A DNA stretch of 64,000 nt from Hanleya hanleyi (taxonomy: Eukaryota; Mollusca; Polyplacophora; Lepidopleurida; Hanleyidae): assembly GCA_036873755.1 (NCBI GenBank), contig JAVTVY010016198.1, positions 1 to 64,000 on the forward strand, given 5' to 3'. Positions 37,601-44,570 of the stretch are shown in pieces; position 1 is the first letter of the stretch, and the number at the start of each line of letters is the position of its first letter. A model generated the notes under the pieces. That model made no database searches, was not told where the DNA came from, and saw nothing but the letters and a program-made list of their open reading frames with translations. The translations under genes and the position numbers were made by a program.

Positions 37601-40600
37601 AAAAAACACCAATTGGAGTGAATGGCTGTAGATACAGAAGTGATAATAATACTTTCATAATCCCTTGACATTTGAGATTGTGGGAATGTCATTCGATTTC
37701 AATTTAATTGAGGTAATTTGTCGAAAATTGAGCAAATGTGAATGCCGATCCACTCACCACGGCTTACTTTTCGCCATGAATGTCCAAAGTTTTTTTATCA
37801 AACTATATAATTCTGAAATTGGTATTTCATGGGGATTATGGGAAAACAAACAAAATTCAAATCGGACGTATATCAGTAGAGTTATCAACAGTTTACTGTC
37901 CATACTGCCGAATCCCGGAGTTTATCCCTTCGAAAAGGCTGCCTCGGTCAGTAACAACAATAACAACACAGATGTGCTCGTTGTTTACATCACAGAATCG
38001 TTCTACATTCAATACAGTTTGAAATATATGGACATTTGGTCTTATAGATGACGATAATAAGGTTTCCAGTCAAGTGGCATACCAATCTGTATTCAACAAA
38101 CGGCCTCTCCGAATCCTGTCGTCGTCGAGTTCCACGTTGTCAGAGTGGTGGTCACTGTCAGAATCGGAGCCGTACGGCTCAAATTGATAGGGCTGAATTT
38201 CGCCGTTGGTCTGCAAACAACTGTTAATTTGCCCGTCATCATCCTCCTCTATGTCTATTTCATCTTCTTGGCGAAAAATATTTCCATCTAAGCAGCTGAT
38301 ATCGCTCGAATCGACATCTGAACCGGAGCTCTGACTGCACTCGCTTTCCATGTTATCCGCTGTTTTTTCTCAGGCAACTTCCCTGCGTGACGTCATCAAC
38401 CCAGCTGTGAAAGTGTGAAAAAGCCCACTTTGCTCCCATATTACGTGTGTTTCTGATCAGATTAGAATTTTTTCAATATTTTTTTCATACAAAGTGAAGT
38501 ATGAACTATGATGTTTAAGGATTTTTAGACCAAAAAAAATTCCGTTCGGGTTGACCTTTAACACATAAGACTAGTCTGTAAGGCCCGATGTCGACCCAGC
38601 ATCAACTTCCCACAAATGCCAACATATATCAAAGACCAAAAGGTCTGCACAGGGGGTGGGCCTCGGGGACGAAACGTCCACCAGCAGAATCTCGCCATAT
38701 ACAGGTAGAAGTTACAACACATATAAGGGAAGTGGGAAGAGGTGCCGACATACTGACAGAGCCACATGACTTCACAGTATAATCTTTCGGTTAACCTATT
38801 CTAAAGCACATACCAAGAATCTAACGATTCGTGATATGTGTTGTATCTCAGGTACGCTTTTATTGTACCTGTTCATGTGGCAACTTGGATGATATGACCA
38901 CGCGGCCCTTAGCACCGGCATAAGCGGTATTAGATACAAATCTAGAGCTATGATGGAAATGCTCTGACAACTCGTATATTGGAAATTGGTGAGCTTTTTC
39001 GCTGTGACAACTCGTACACTAGGGATTGGTGAGCTGTATCGTCGTCAGATGAAAATGACGGCATTTAACACAAAAAAACTAGTCTGTGAGGCCCGATGTC
39101 GACCCAGCATCAACTTCCCACAAATGCCAACATATATCAAAGACCAAAAGGTCTGCACACGGGGAGGGCCTCGGGGACGAAACGACCACCAGCAGAATCT
39201 CGCCATATACAGGTAGAAATTACAACACATATAAGGGAAGTGGGAAGAGGTGCCGACATACTGACAGAGCCACATGACTTCACAGTATAATCTTCCAGTT
39301 AACCTATTCTAAAGCACATACCAAGAATCTAACGATTCGTGATATGTGTTGTATCTCAGGTACGCTTTTATTGTACGGTACCTGTTCATGTGGCAACTTG
39401 GATGATATGACCACACGGCCCCTAGTACCTATATGCTGCTGATATATTGTGTTGCCAAATTTCACATAGATATTTTTAATTAGAAATTCAAGCAACTCTA
39501 TAAACGAAATAACATCCCATGAATGATATCTCCTGTATGTAGTAAAGCTAAAGAATGCTTTATGGCTTGCGATATTAATATATCTGCGATCAGCTTTCTT
39601 GAACACAGATACTATTAATGAACTTAGACGGTCAATAAGGTCCTGATGAGGGATTGTGGTATCCTGAGATTGTAGTATCCTGAGCCTGCCTGTGTAAGCT
39701 GATCCCATAGAACATTTAGGTGTGAAGATGAAACAACTGCGGTCACTTGTGGTAAATTCTGGACACTGGCTGAGGCAGAAGTTTCGACCAAAGGGGAAGG
39801 CGCCGTCAGGACTGTCCACAAGGAGATACGTAAGTTTTAGAAAACACGGCCGGCCTGGTTGCCGAATCTTCTTGAGGGACATGTGCATGATTGGTAGCAG
39901 TGAAAGTGCATAAGCGATCGTGTCCGACCAATCCAGAGAGAGGGCGTCGAAGATGAAAACTGCTGGATCTGGAGCTGCCGGATCTGAGCAGTCCCCTACA
40001 ACAGCGACAGGGTGGAGAATGAAGCGCTAGGTCGGCGTCGGGCCTCACAGATATATATTCTGAATAAGAACTTGCATTATATTATACTCTCCCCCCACCC
40101 CTCTCTCTCGTTTGGTTCGTCTCTGCTATCTATCGGTCATATAATTCATCAAGTTCCATCAAATGACTTGATAGGGCTATTACATCATGTATTTAATACC
40201 GCTCAAGGTGGAGTCTGGAGTAGATTACAAGCGTCTGGTCCGTCATTCATAATTCAGCCGTCGTCCATTAAAGAATATTCGCGTCCATAATACAAAGACC
40301 TATCCATAATCCATATAACAGCATTAGCACCAAATTTAAAAAATCAATCATAGTATACAAATACATAGGCTAGTTTCCTGTAAGAGAGAAGCGGTCAACA
40401 GTTTTCAATGATACCGGCAAGACATCATGATGTTCCAAAAATATCAAATCCATATCGCTGATCAGTATTCTTAATCCATATGATATTCATTGTGAAGTTG
40501 TCATATAGAGAATGATGTATCTCAGTCACGCTTTGATTAGGACTGTTCATATGAGCACCATAAGAATCTAAAGTACATGGGTTCATACGGCCCCTAGCTC

Positions 40601-43600
40601 TACGTTAAGCGGGCCCCAGCCCTGCAACGAGGCTTCAGTATACAGGTGTCTAGATGAGCAGAAAGGAAGGAAGCATACTCCAATCATTACACTTTCTGGC
40701 TCCAGCCACAAGCGCAGGAGATGTCCGACTTCCGCTGTGCAGGAATTGCAAGACAAACCAGTCTATCCGGCCAATTATGCTAGAGTTAGAGACTACATCT
40801 GGGCTGATATCCTGTACGGACTTGAGATGCCCCAAGAGAGACGCAAAACGGATCGCATGTGTGTGTTTGGTCGAAAAAAGGCCGGAACTTGAGAATAAAT
40901 CTTTTGCCAATGATCCTGGAATGGTCACGCCTGGGCTAACAAAGTGAAATCAGGCATATCCAGTAATACAAGTTGTTGAGCTGGAGCTGCCGCAGATTTG
41001 ACATCGTGGGGAATATAGCCAAGGAGCTTAAGGAGACGCCAAGTGTGCTGTGTCTTCGATGAGGTGCTGCCTGGACACGTTACTGGTGAGGAAATCGTCT
41101 AAGTAAAAGTGATACTCGATACCCCTTGAACGCAAAAAGACAGCGACCTACTCGAATACTCTGGTGAAATCCCAGGGAAGAGTGGAGAGCCAAAAAAAGA
41201 GAGCAGGCCTACTTGAAGTTCGAACTGGTGAGAACCGACTAGAAACCTGATGTACTTCCGGTCTGAAGGATGAATGAGAACATGTAGATAAGCATCCCCT
41301 AAATCCAGTGATGTCAGCCACTCTCCCTGAAACAGAGTATTTATTTAATAATCAGAAGGACTCCATACAAAACGCAGGTGAAGGCAGAAGAAATTCTTTG
41401 TTGAGGGTGCTCAGGTTTATTACCAGACTCATTTCCGCTGTACCCTTCTTGGGAATGAGGAACACCGAGAAGTATAGAAACCTGGAGAAAATGCAGTTGA
41501 GAGGATTTCTTCGCCAAAAGATGGACAGATTCTTCTATCTCCATGCTGGATGCGTGAAGGCTGGGCCCAGCTGGTAAGTTAACGGACAGTGTTGAACTGC
41601 AGCCAGTACATGAGACATATGGTGTTTATCATCCAGGGGTCTGCCTTGATCAGTGCCCAATTTCGCCAGCACTGTTGAAGTCACTCCGCACAGGAAGACT
41701 TGGATCTGGTACTGGCAAGGCATCTGAATACAAAATCCCCAAGGTCATAGTCGACATACATGGCATCTGCCACAGCAAACAACAGACAGGAATGGCCAGG
41801 TGCCCACGATAGTGGTGAAATGGCTGGGACTGACAAGTCAAGGACACAAGAAGTTGCCGCAGGGCATGAAGCTGCATGATTGTCATTGTAAGGAACCAAG
41901 GAGTCTCCGACTGGCATCATGTAGTGAAGCTGTGAGGGTGCAAATTACTCTCACGTCATAGGATGTCTGGTCAGGGGACACACCAACTGCATCCGGTCGA
42001 CGATGAGGAAGAGTGGAGCAACCAACTGACAGGGCTGGAAGCTGGGGATGATAGCCAGGAGACAAGCAATAACTAAACTGGAAGTTGTCCTGGACAGGCA
42101 AGCAAAACCTAAGAGCAGAGGCAGTCGGTGCACGAAATACCTGTTTTGGCATCACTAGAAAGATAGGGGAGGAACAAGTGAAGCATTGTTCCTGAGCAGA
42201 TATCAACACATCCTGGGCTGAAAACCTGGGACTGCAGCAGAAACCTTGATGATGGCAATCGATGAGCAGGTTGAGCCAGAAGCAGAAACCCATACACCAG
42301 ATATGCCGGGGTCTAATATCCCGGAATCATATTTCGCCATCTCAACATCTGCAAAACCCAAACCGGAAGTGATCACACAAGATGAAATGATGGAAATGGC
42401 TGGCTGGTAAATGGGGCTGGAAACTGGCTAAACTGGATATAAGGCTGGCTGGAAGTGGAAGGCATGGTAGTAGAATCAGACAAGTCCAGGCCGCCAGCAG
42501 TCATCATCATGGAAGTCAATGAAGATCCAGAAGAACAACCTGAAAGAACGTATGATGCAACATTAGAGTTATGGTGTACATAGGCCTACAGCATGGGAGC
42601 GGGGCCTGGACATAATTTGAAAACTAAAATTGTCACATAACTAAAGCACAAAATGCAGCATTTTTAATTGGAGCTGCAAGGATATTGGAGCTAAACGCAT
42701 ACCACAGATCCCAACATAGAGACTAAATTTATTGACGGATCAACATTTTTCACAGTATCGCTTACAAATATAAAACTACCAGCGACAGATCGGACAATTT
42801 GTGGAGCAATCTTTTGCAGGTATAGTCCACCCAGACATATACAACAGTGTATTTAGAAAGAGTACTTCCCAACAAGGTTCTGGAGACTGTGCCGGTCAGC
42901 AATGGACACTGTAAATCAGGCAGCACTTGATATTTACGACTGAACGTGAAAGGGAAAAGAGACAAGGAGTATGGCCGACATGAGAGGATCATGGGATTAG
43001 AACAGATGCATCATGAGGCCAGAAAGTTTTCGATATTAAGGGCTCTGATATGTTATCTAACAGGGAATTATAGGCATTGGTTTGTGGCATAAAATTTTTA
43101 AAACCAGAGTTCTTCTTTGTCCCATGGACAAGGTATACCCAAAGTTGATAAAAATCAAAATCAACATGACAAGTTAACAGACAGATAGACAGACAGACGG
43201 ACAGCAATCGTGATCACATTCATCTATCAACCGGCATATAAATAACAATATTACAGTTCATGTGTTACATGGACATGGTTGTATAAATTGGTTGTGGACT
43301 TGGAATATCCACATTATCTGCAGATGAATAACAACTGCACAAATGCTGATTACTTACCGAAAGCATATTTCCGGAAAGGAGGTGATAACCCTGTTCTAGT
43401 TTGTATGTCTGAAACAAAAATCAACCATGAATTAGTCCATATTTAGTACAGAACTGTTCAAACTGGTACTGACACAGCGTGTAACCTGAGTGTCTCGGAT
43501 GTGGCATTGGAATATTTCCTCATAATCTTACCTATCCAAATTTGACAGATTCTCATCCCTACATGTATACATGTACATGTGGCCATCCAGGAACAACTGA

Positions 43601-44570
43601 GCATCTACTGCTGGATTGCCCAGAATATGATAGCAGGTGGTTGCATAGAAATGTTCAAGCTGTTGGCTCATGCTGTCTCACCACAGCCTTACTACTCACC
43701 AGGCCTGGGATGTAGTGCTGGTCCATACAGGGCCCATCCATAGTCCGAGCTTCCTCTAACCATTCATCCAGACGATGGTTAACAATTCTCTACCCTAACC
43801 CAGACAATATATCAGATAGTAACCGTCGTCTGGGTTCACCCATCTACTGTCATCTACTATGGGTACAGTACTCTAAAATTATTTAGAGGAATCTCGAACT
43901 AGCGAATAGATGCTTAGAAGACCTGTAGGCTGATTCCCAGCAGTCACTTCTTCTTGTTGTTAATCTGTTAATCCACTCTTAACTCGATGGGTATTTTTCA
44001 CTGGTGCTACAAGACAAAATCACATGGTGCTATGTTCCCACAATGCTGTTTGCTCTCTTATGCTTGAGATACTAGATGGTGGGCGGTGTTCGATCGATCA
44101 ATCTGAAATCTGCAGTCACACAAAGTCAGAGGTACGGTACATCCTGGAGAGTATCCCAATACTTGCTAATATTATAAAGCACAGCACCCGAATCAAGCAT
44201 CAAGGTCCCAGAATGAAAACGAAACTTGGATAATAAAAAAGTACGATAGGCACAGTAGAGTACTAAACCCTACTGACATTTAATTTCGTTATACTGTTGC
44301 CAATATAACAAAATTAAATGTCAGTAGGGTTTAACTAAGGGTATGAATTGAGTACGGTATAGGCTACGTATAGGGTTGCACGGCGTGTTCGCACGACCTG
44401 TGCCCATCGCGGTGCGATGGAGTGCCCAAGTACATCCATCCATCCATACCTTTGTCCAGTATCTGTTTGAAGCGCCCCACTGCAATGCAGATATCAACAT
44501 CTTTCATTACAATATGCTGTATGTTTCTATGTTCAAAAGATCGTATTAATCTTACGGTCACAGTCGCCAT
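19614..44570 (-). CDS. C2orf76: C2orf76 / UPF0538 family protein (5 coding exons)
   Basis: A small conserved ubiquitin-like-fold family of unknown function. Exons in transcription order: 44570-44450, 43408-43358, 31973-31936, 27529-27448, 19690-19614. Phases agree at every junction and total 369 nt = 122 aa plus stop; human C2orf76 is about 126 aa. Diagnostic motifs are VTVRLIRSFEHRN at the N-terminus, GLSPPFRKYAF, TLKISHQAHGTK, NDLVINTEEDESLILKDD, then NETELSYF and a C-terminal NPETKW. Exon 4 uses a weaker donor (gtcagt), chosen because only that phase joins exon 5. The introns are unusually long (up to 12.3 kb) and hold almost all of the mobile DNA between 20 and 43 kb. Candidate polyadenylation signal at 19451-19456. 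Confidence 0.9.
20530..21830. repeat. Tandem array, ~165-180 bp unit, 7-8 copies
   Basis: Each unit runs ttcttgcttctttgtgtccg - gtccgtgcatgtctgtt - gaagcgataacttcc - gaaattcggaatacgcattc - cttgcgacaagacgccagtc - cagcaacatctgcctgaagg - tggcgccactg. Long ORFs on both strands are generated by the repeat. A decayed relative recurs at about 25740-26000. Confidence 0.9.
21831..22494. other. No recognised feature
   Basis: Intronic to C2orf76. I see no coding, RNA or clear repeat signal beyond scattered short words. Confidence 0.4.
22495..24870. repeat. Tandem-repeat element with palindromic head, interrupted
   Basis: Starts with the imperfect palindrome tacccctccg...ccatggggta (22495-22524) and gtccgtctgtccg, then ~150-bp units containing 'ggccatctttaatttatgc' and 'atttggtatacatcatcgat'. 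The array is broken at about 23250 by a second element and resumes at about 24690 (cagccatctttaatttattc). Confidence 0.75.
23252..24685 (-). mobile_element. Nested tandem-repeat element with palindromic head
   Basis: Inserted in the array above. Its left end reads tacccctcgg and its right end ccgaggggta. The right end carries a strong palindrome, TACCCTTCGGGCAAA paired with its complement (24655-24685), next to gacggacagacagac, so the element lies in reverse orientation. The interior has ~260-bp units (about 23711, 23974, 24241 and 24499) with 'aaaataggtcaaggtcagtc'. No ORF is of interest. Confidence 0.65.
25000..27130. repeat. Degenerate tandem array with 'ggtggcgccacctg' core
   Basis: Units of roughly 130-155 bp share 'aggtggtgccacctg', 'caataacttgagaac', 'cttctcaaatttggtatgc' and 'taccatgccatgagatgt'. 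Decay is advanced. The array is interrupted at about 26655-26975. Confidence 0.7.
26655..26975. other. Unrelated segment interrupting the repeat array
   Basis: About 320 bp without repeat words, bordered on both sides by atacatgtacc. It contains cattggatcactatttatag, a CCAAT-like and TATA-like pair. It could be an insertion with an 11-bp flanking duplication, or the borders may simply be the array consensus. Confidence 0.3.
27448..27529 (-). CDS. C2orf76: C2orf76 coding exon 4
   Basis: Acceptor ttatgaattcag, donor gtcagt; encodes ANDLVINTEEDESLILKDDQ and TLEDCGV. Confidence 0.88.
27694..27965 (+). pseudogene. Possible decayed coding fragment, unidentified
   Basis: One plus frame reads TLDGTPFPGVVLQEDVHSRD then VESEYRAI before a stop. 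After it the same frame continues with GYLKGWYTFASEGHISMGIV and, past another stop, PTQGPERMLFPYIGQ. The composition looks protein-like but I cannot name a family, and the stops indicate decay. Chance is not excluded. Confidence 0.25.
28861..30430. repeat. Palindrome-headed tandem element rich in AGGTCA motifs
   Basis: Begins with ATACGCCCGCC-aaaa-GGCGGACGTAT (28861-28886), then gtccgtctgcccgtctgtc. The units that follow share 'gtgtcagtagatacattagg', 'gatgtgtcacataccaaaat', 'aggtcaaaggtcaaggtcac' and 'aaatcaggaaatcattaaaa'. GGTCACTGTGACC occurs exactly at 29433, 29550, 29668 and 29935. No coding potential. Lies in C2orf76 intron 3. Confidence 0.85.
30431..31935. other. No recognised gene in this intron segment
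   Basis: A short local duplication (gggttgaaatttc(a/g)caggcaggtcacaaaa) occurs at about 31258 and 31301. Nothing else is recognisable before C2orf76 exon 3. Confidence 0.4.
31936..31973 (-). CDS. C2orf76: C2orf76 coding exon 3 (38-nt microexon-like)
   Basis: Acceptor tatgttttacag, donor gttagt; encodes (D)TLKISHQAHGTK, the family's LKIxHQAHxxKT block. Eleven kilobases of transposons separate it from exon 2. Confidence 0.9.
32930..33775 (-). pseudogene. DIRS-like tyrosine recombinase, broken
   Basis: Fragments in successive minus frames: HLLQDRGLAPCAVEGYCMTI and NKNLAELVKSF (33770-33590), MKFLTYKLAIRLVFA (~33520), VPAVSDFLGTGPEADNML (~33340), NPRYEQVILKN (~33210), LAASWAIWENTSISEIMRA (~33070), then TLVKDETRTAGG (~32970). 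These follow the DIRS recombinase from its SAM-like N-domain to the C-terminal helix. The catalytic HxxR neighbourhood before LAASWA is altered and the frame changes several times, so it is inactive. Confidence 0.7.
34541..34938. repeat. ~390-bp direct repeat, copy A
   Basis: Matches 40222-40610 over its whole length (starting attacaagc(a/g)tct(a/g)gtccg, with ggctagtttcctg and tatcgctgatcagta inside). A shorter third copy begins at about 32783. Its end holds the same folded motif as the 509-bp unit. Confidence 0.8.
34830..34938 (-). ncRNA. Diverged copy of the structured RNA candidate
   Basis: Closing stem TGTATCT (34830-34836) with AGATACA (34932-34938). Arm A is CAGTCAC (34837-34843) with GTGACTG (34853-34859): two base pairs changed on both strands relative to CAGGTAC/GTACCTG. 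Arm B is replaced by CCCATG/CATGGG. Arm C is weak. Confidence 0.4.
34940..35545 (-). pseudogene. Second retroelement RT, C-terminal part
   Basis: Minus strand: IPMGTNCAPLLADLYLFSYE, then FTKRYIDDLLAVDN (YIDDLL at 35408-35391) and DIYPPSLDLKETTD. After a frameshift come GPAYGVYISRLVAFARS and FNQRHKSLLQKLIKEN (about 35176-35030). This is the palm and thumb of the RT whose front half is at 39430-39680. It ends in stop codons without a recognisable endonuclease domain. Confidence 0.75.
35666..35764 (-). ncRNA. Candidate cloverleaf-like structured RNA, copy 1
   Basis: Closing stem TTGTATCT (35666-35673) with AGATACAA (35757-35764). Arm A is CAGGTAC (35674-35680) with GTACCTG (35690-35696); arm B is TGTGG (35701-35705) with CCACA (35723-35727); arm C is ACCG (35739-35742) with CGGT (35750-35753). 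The strand is inferred from the associated RT. It is not a canonical tRNA: there is no B box and arm B has a large loop. Confidence 0.45.
36175..36273 (-). ncRNA. Candidate cloverleaf-like structured RNA, copy 2
   Basis: Same layout as 35666-35764 and the same length (99 nt). In arm C the first strand is ACTG instead of ACCG, which still pairs with CGGT through a G-U wobble. One arm A loop base differs. Confidence 0.4.
36340..36737. mobile_element. MITE with 10-bp target duplication
   Basis: A 398-bp insertion in a 509-bp unit. The ends are CATTCGCAACTTCTCGGG and the complement of CATTCGGAACTCCCGAGC (imperfect TIR). The flanks are CTGTTTCGCT at 36330-36339 and again at 36738-36747. Other units show the empty site ctgtttcgctgtgacaact. 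A 9-11 bp duplication suggests the Mutator-like group. No ORF. Confidence 0.85.
37057..37336 (+). pseudogene. THAP-domain ORF of the TTAA transposon, frameshifted
   Basis: ATG at 37057 starts MPRRCVVGGCSFTTDDGVSI, with the first zinc-ligand pair (C5, C10), followed by a conserved tryptophan (ANWTKFVRN). Homology then shifts by one frame, where CSAHFDRN supplies the C-x2-H pair, meets a TAG, and goes on to RTAIPTI, which corresponds to the AVPTIF box at the end of THAP domains. THAP domains are sequence-specific DNA-binding zinc modules used by several transposases. One frameshift and one stop make this copy defective. Confidence 0.75.
38070..38351 (-). CDS. Acidic ORF resembling the N-terminus of P2X7-like cysteine-domain proteins
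   Basis: A 93-codon frame from ATG at 38351. It has a serine/aspartate-rich start (MESECSQSSGSDVDSSD), an acidic stretch (EIDIEEDDDG), IQPYQFEPYGSDSD, and ends RGRLLNTDWYAT. From memory, many invertebrate proteins annotated as P2X purinoceptor 7-like have a (P)Y.FEP motif, an acidic linker and R.GNT.WC before a cysteine-rich domain. Here the frame stops exactly where the cysteine domain would begin. It is probably the intact front of a truncated transposon-borne gene. Confidence in the family is moderate; confidence that the ORF belongs to the TTAA element is high. Confidence 0.5.
   Translation of the reverse strand: MESECSQSSGSDVDSSDISCLDGNIFRQEDEIDIEEDDDGQINSCLQTNGEIQPYQFEPYGSDSDSDHHSDNVELDDDRIRRGRLLNTDWYAT
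38841..38939 (-). ncRNA. Candidate cloverleaf-like structured RNA, copy 3
   Basis: Same 99-nt layout. Arm B has CCACG against TGTGG, a wobble at the outer pair. A further copy at 39349 onward is cut by the border of the tandem array before its closing strand. Confidence 0.4.
39430..39680 (-). pseudogene. Second retroelement RT, N-terminal part
   Basis: Minus-strand frame reads TTIPHQDLIDRLSSLI, RRYINIASHKAFFSF, then LLEFLIKNIYVKFGNTIYQQ and HIG, where homology stops at about 39430. This is the front half of an RT family common in aquatic animals (next motif IPMGTNCAPLLADL). The continuation is found 3.9 kb away at 35540. I would place it near Penelope-like elements, but that assignment is not firm. 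Confidence 0.65.
39690..40040 (-). pseudogene. DIRS-like RNase H / linker region, broken
   Basis: Minus-strand frames read FIFDALSLDWSDTIAYAL, then LKKIRQPG and YLLVDSPDGAFPFGRN. This matches the DIRS pattern 'DA.S.DW....YAF...L...VL.KIR'. A frameshift separates the first part from the 194-codon ORF ending at 39304. That ORF then runs on into the unrelated second retroelement, so it is a chance fusion across an insertion border. Confidence 0.55.
40222..40610. repeat. ~390-bp direct repeat, copy B
   Basis: The partner of 34541-34938, lying between the RT and RNase H-like parts of the DIRS remnant. The left arm of the folded motif is kept (gtatctcagtcac, 40518 onward), but the closing agatacaa is lost. 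Confidence 0.8.
40650..41350 (-). pseudogene. DIRS-like reverse transcriptase, broken
   Basis: Minus-strand translation shows GEWLTSLDLGDAYLHV then HPSDRKYIRF (about 41325-41250), the catalytic YLDDF at 41105-41091 in another frame, LKLLGYIPHD at about 41025-41003, and a thumb/connection segment with FASLLGHLKS. The LDL.DAY.HV.IHP and YLDD patterns are typical of DIRS and related RTs. Several frame changes and at least two stops show it is inactive. Confidence 0.75.
42310..43357. other. C2orf76 intron 2, no recognised gene
   Basis: The stretch between the DIRS remnant and C2orf76 exon 2. A short cagacagacggacag run (about 43185) resembles the microsatellite of the palindrome-headed elements. 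Nothing else is recognised. Confidence 0.4.
43358..43408 (-). CDS. C2orf76: C2orf76 coding exon 2
   Basis: Acceptor tttttgtttcag, donor gtaagt; 51 nt encoding IQTRTGLSPPFRKYAF, matching the family's PPFRxYxYD segment. Confidence 0.9.
43550..43670 (+). pseudogene. LINE-type ORF2 C-terminal remnant
   Basis: The plus frame reads TCTCGHPGTTEHLLLDCPEY then DSR. This is the C-x-C...(E)H-L-L-x-x-C-P-x-Y zinc-knuckle-like motif at the C-terminus of many non-LTR retrotransposon ORF2 proteins. Only about 35 codons are recognisable. It lies in C2orf76 intron 1. Confidence 0.45.
44264..44333. other. 70-bp near-perfect hairpin
   Basis: TAAACCCTACTGACATTTAA and the next 11 bases pair with the complementary strand ending at 44333. 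The arms are 31 nt with 29 matches and the loop is about 8 nt. It lies just past the first exon of C2orf76, in intron 1. It could be a tiny foldback transposon or a small-RNA hairpin; the sequence alone cannot decide. Confidence 0.6.
44450..44570 (-). CDS. C2orf76: C2orf76 coding exon 1
   Basis: ATG at 44570-44568; encodes MATVTVRLIRSFEHRN through FKQILDK, then donor gtatgg. Plus-strand cggaagt sites at 44674-44680 (ETS-like) lie just upstream in transcription and may belong to the promoter. Confidence 0.9.

Larger units (their letters stand above)
36813..38557. mobile_element. TTAA-flanked DNA transposon, Kolobok-like, with THAP and opposing acidic ORF
   Basis: A 1745-bp element between TTAA (36809-36812) and TTAA (38558-38561). 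TIRs are AGGTCAACCCAAACG and AGGTCAACCCGAACG, with one mismatch in 15. The empty site tttaacacaaaaaactagtc is present in neighbouring units (35890 and 39065), which proves a precise insertion. A broken THAP-domain frame runs inward from the left end and an acidic frame runs inward from the right end. Each is preceded by a tgacgtcac motif near a gctg and (c/g)agggaag context. TTAA duplications plus a THAP domain are known for Kolobok transposons. No DDE catalytic region remains, so this copy is probably an internally deleted derivative. Confidence 0.8.
35533..39432. repeat. ~509-bp tandem units (about 3.4 copies) splitting the RT gene
   Basis: The marker attacaacacatataaggga lies at 35533, 36047, 38713 and 39217. 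The spacings are 514, 2666 and 504; subtracting the two insertions in the second unit (408 and 1749 bp, target duplications included) turns 2666 into 509. Diverged relatives of part of the unit lie at 33780-34010 and 34120-34450, downstream of the RT. The unit therefore probably belongs to the same retroelement, for example its terminal repeat. No TSD is visible at the array borders. Confidence 0.85.
32860..42300 (-). mobile_element. Decayed DIRS-type tyrosine-recombinase retrotransposon, split by later insertions
   Basis: On the minus strand, in order, there is a possible gag region (~42300-41560), a reverse transcriptase (~41350-40650), an RNase H-like region (~40040-39690) and a tyrosine recombinase (33770-32930). 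This order (RT, RNase H, recombinase rather than integrase) is diagnostic of DIRS elements. All parts carry frameshifts and stops. The stretch from about 39680 down to about 33790 is foreign (second retroelement, tandem units, DNA transposons). The element ends are not defined. Confidence 0.7.

Noticed and set aside
37665..38051. 128-aa plus-strand ORF inside the TTAA transposon
   Set aside because: It has no recognisable motif and lies in an AT-rich part between the two terminal ORFs; I see no support for it as the missing transposase core.
39304..39888. 194-aa minus-strand ORF as a single gene
   Set aside because: Its first third matches DIRS RNase H-linker patterns, its middle another RT, and its end the 509-bp unit; it is a chance read-through over insertion borders.
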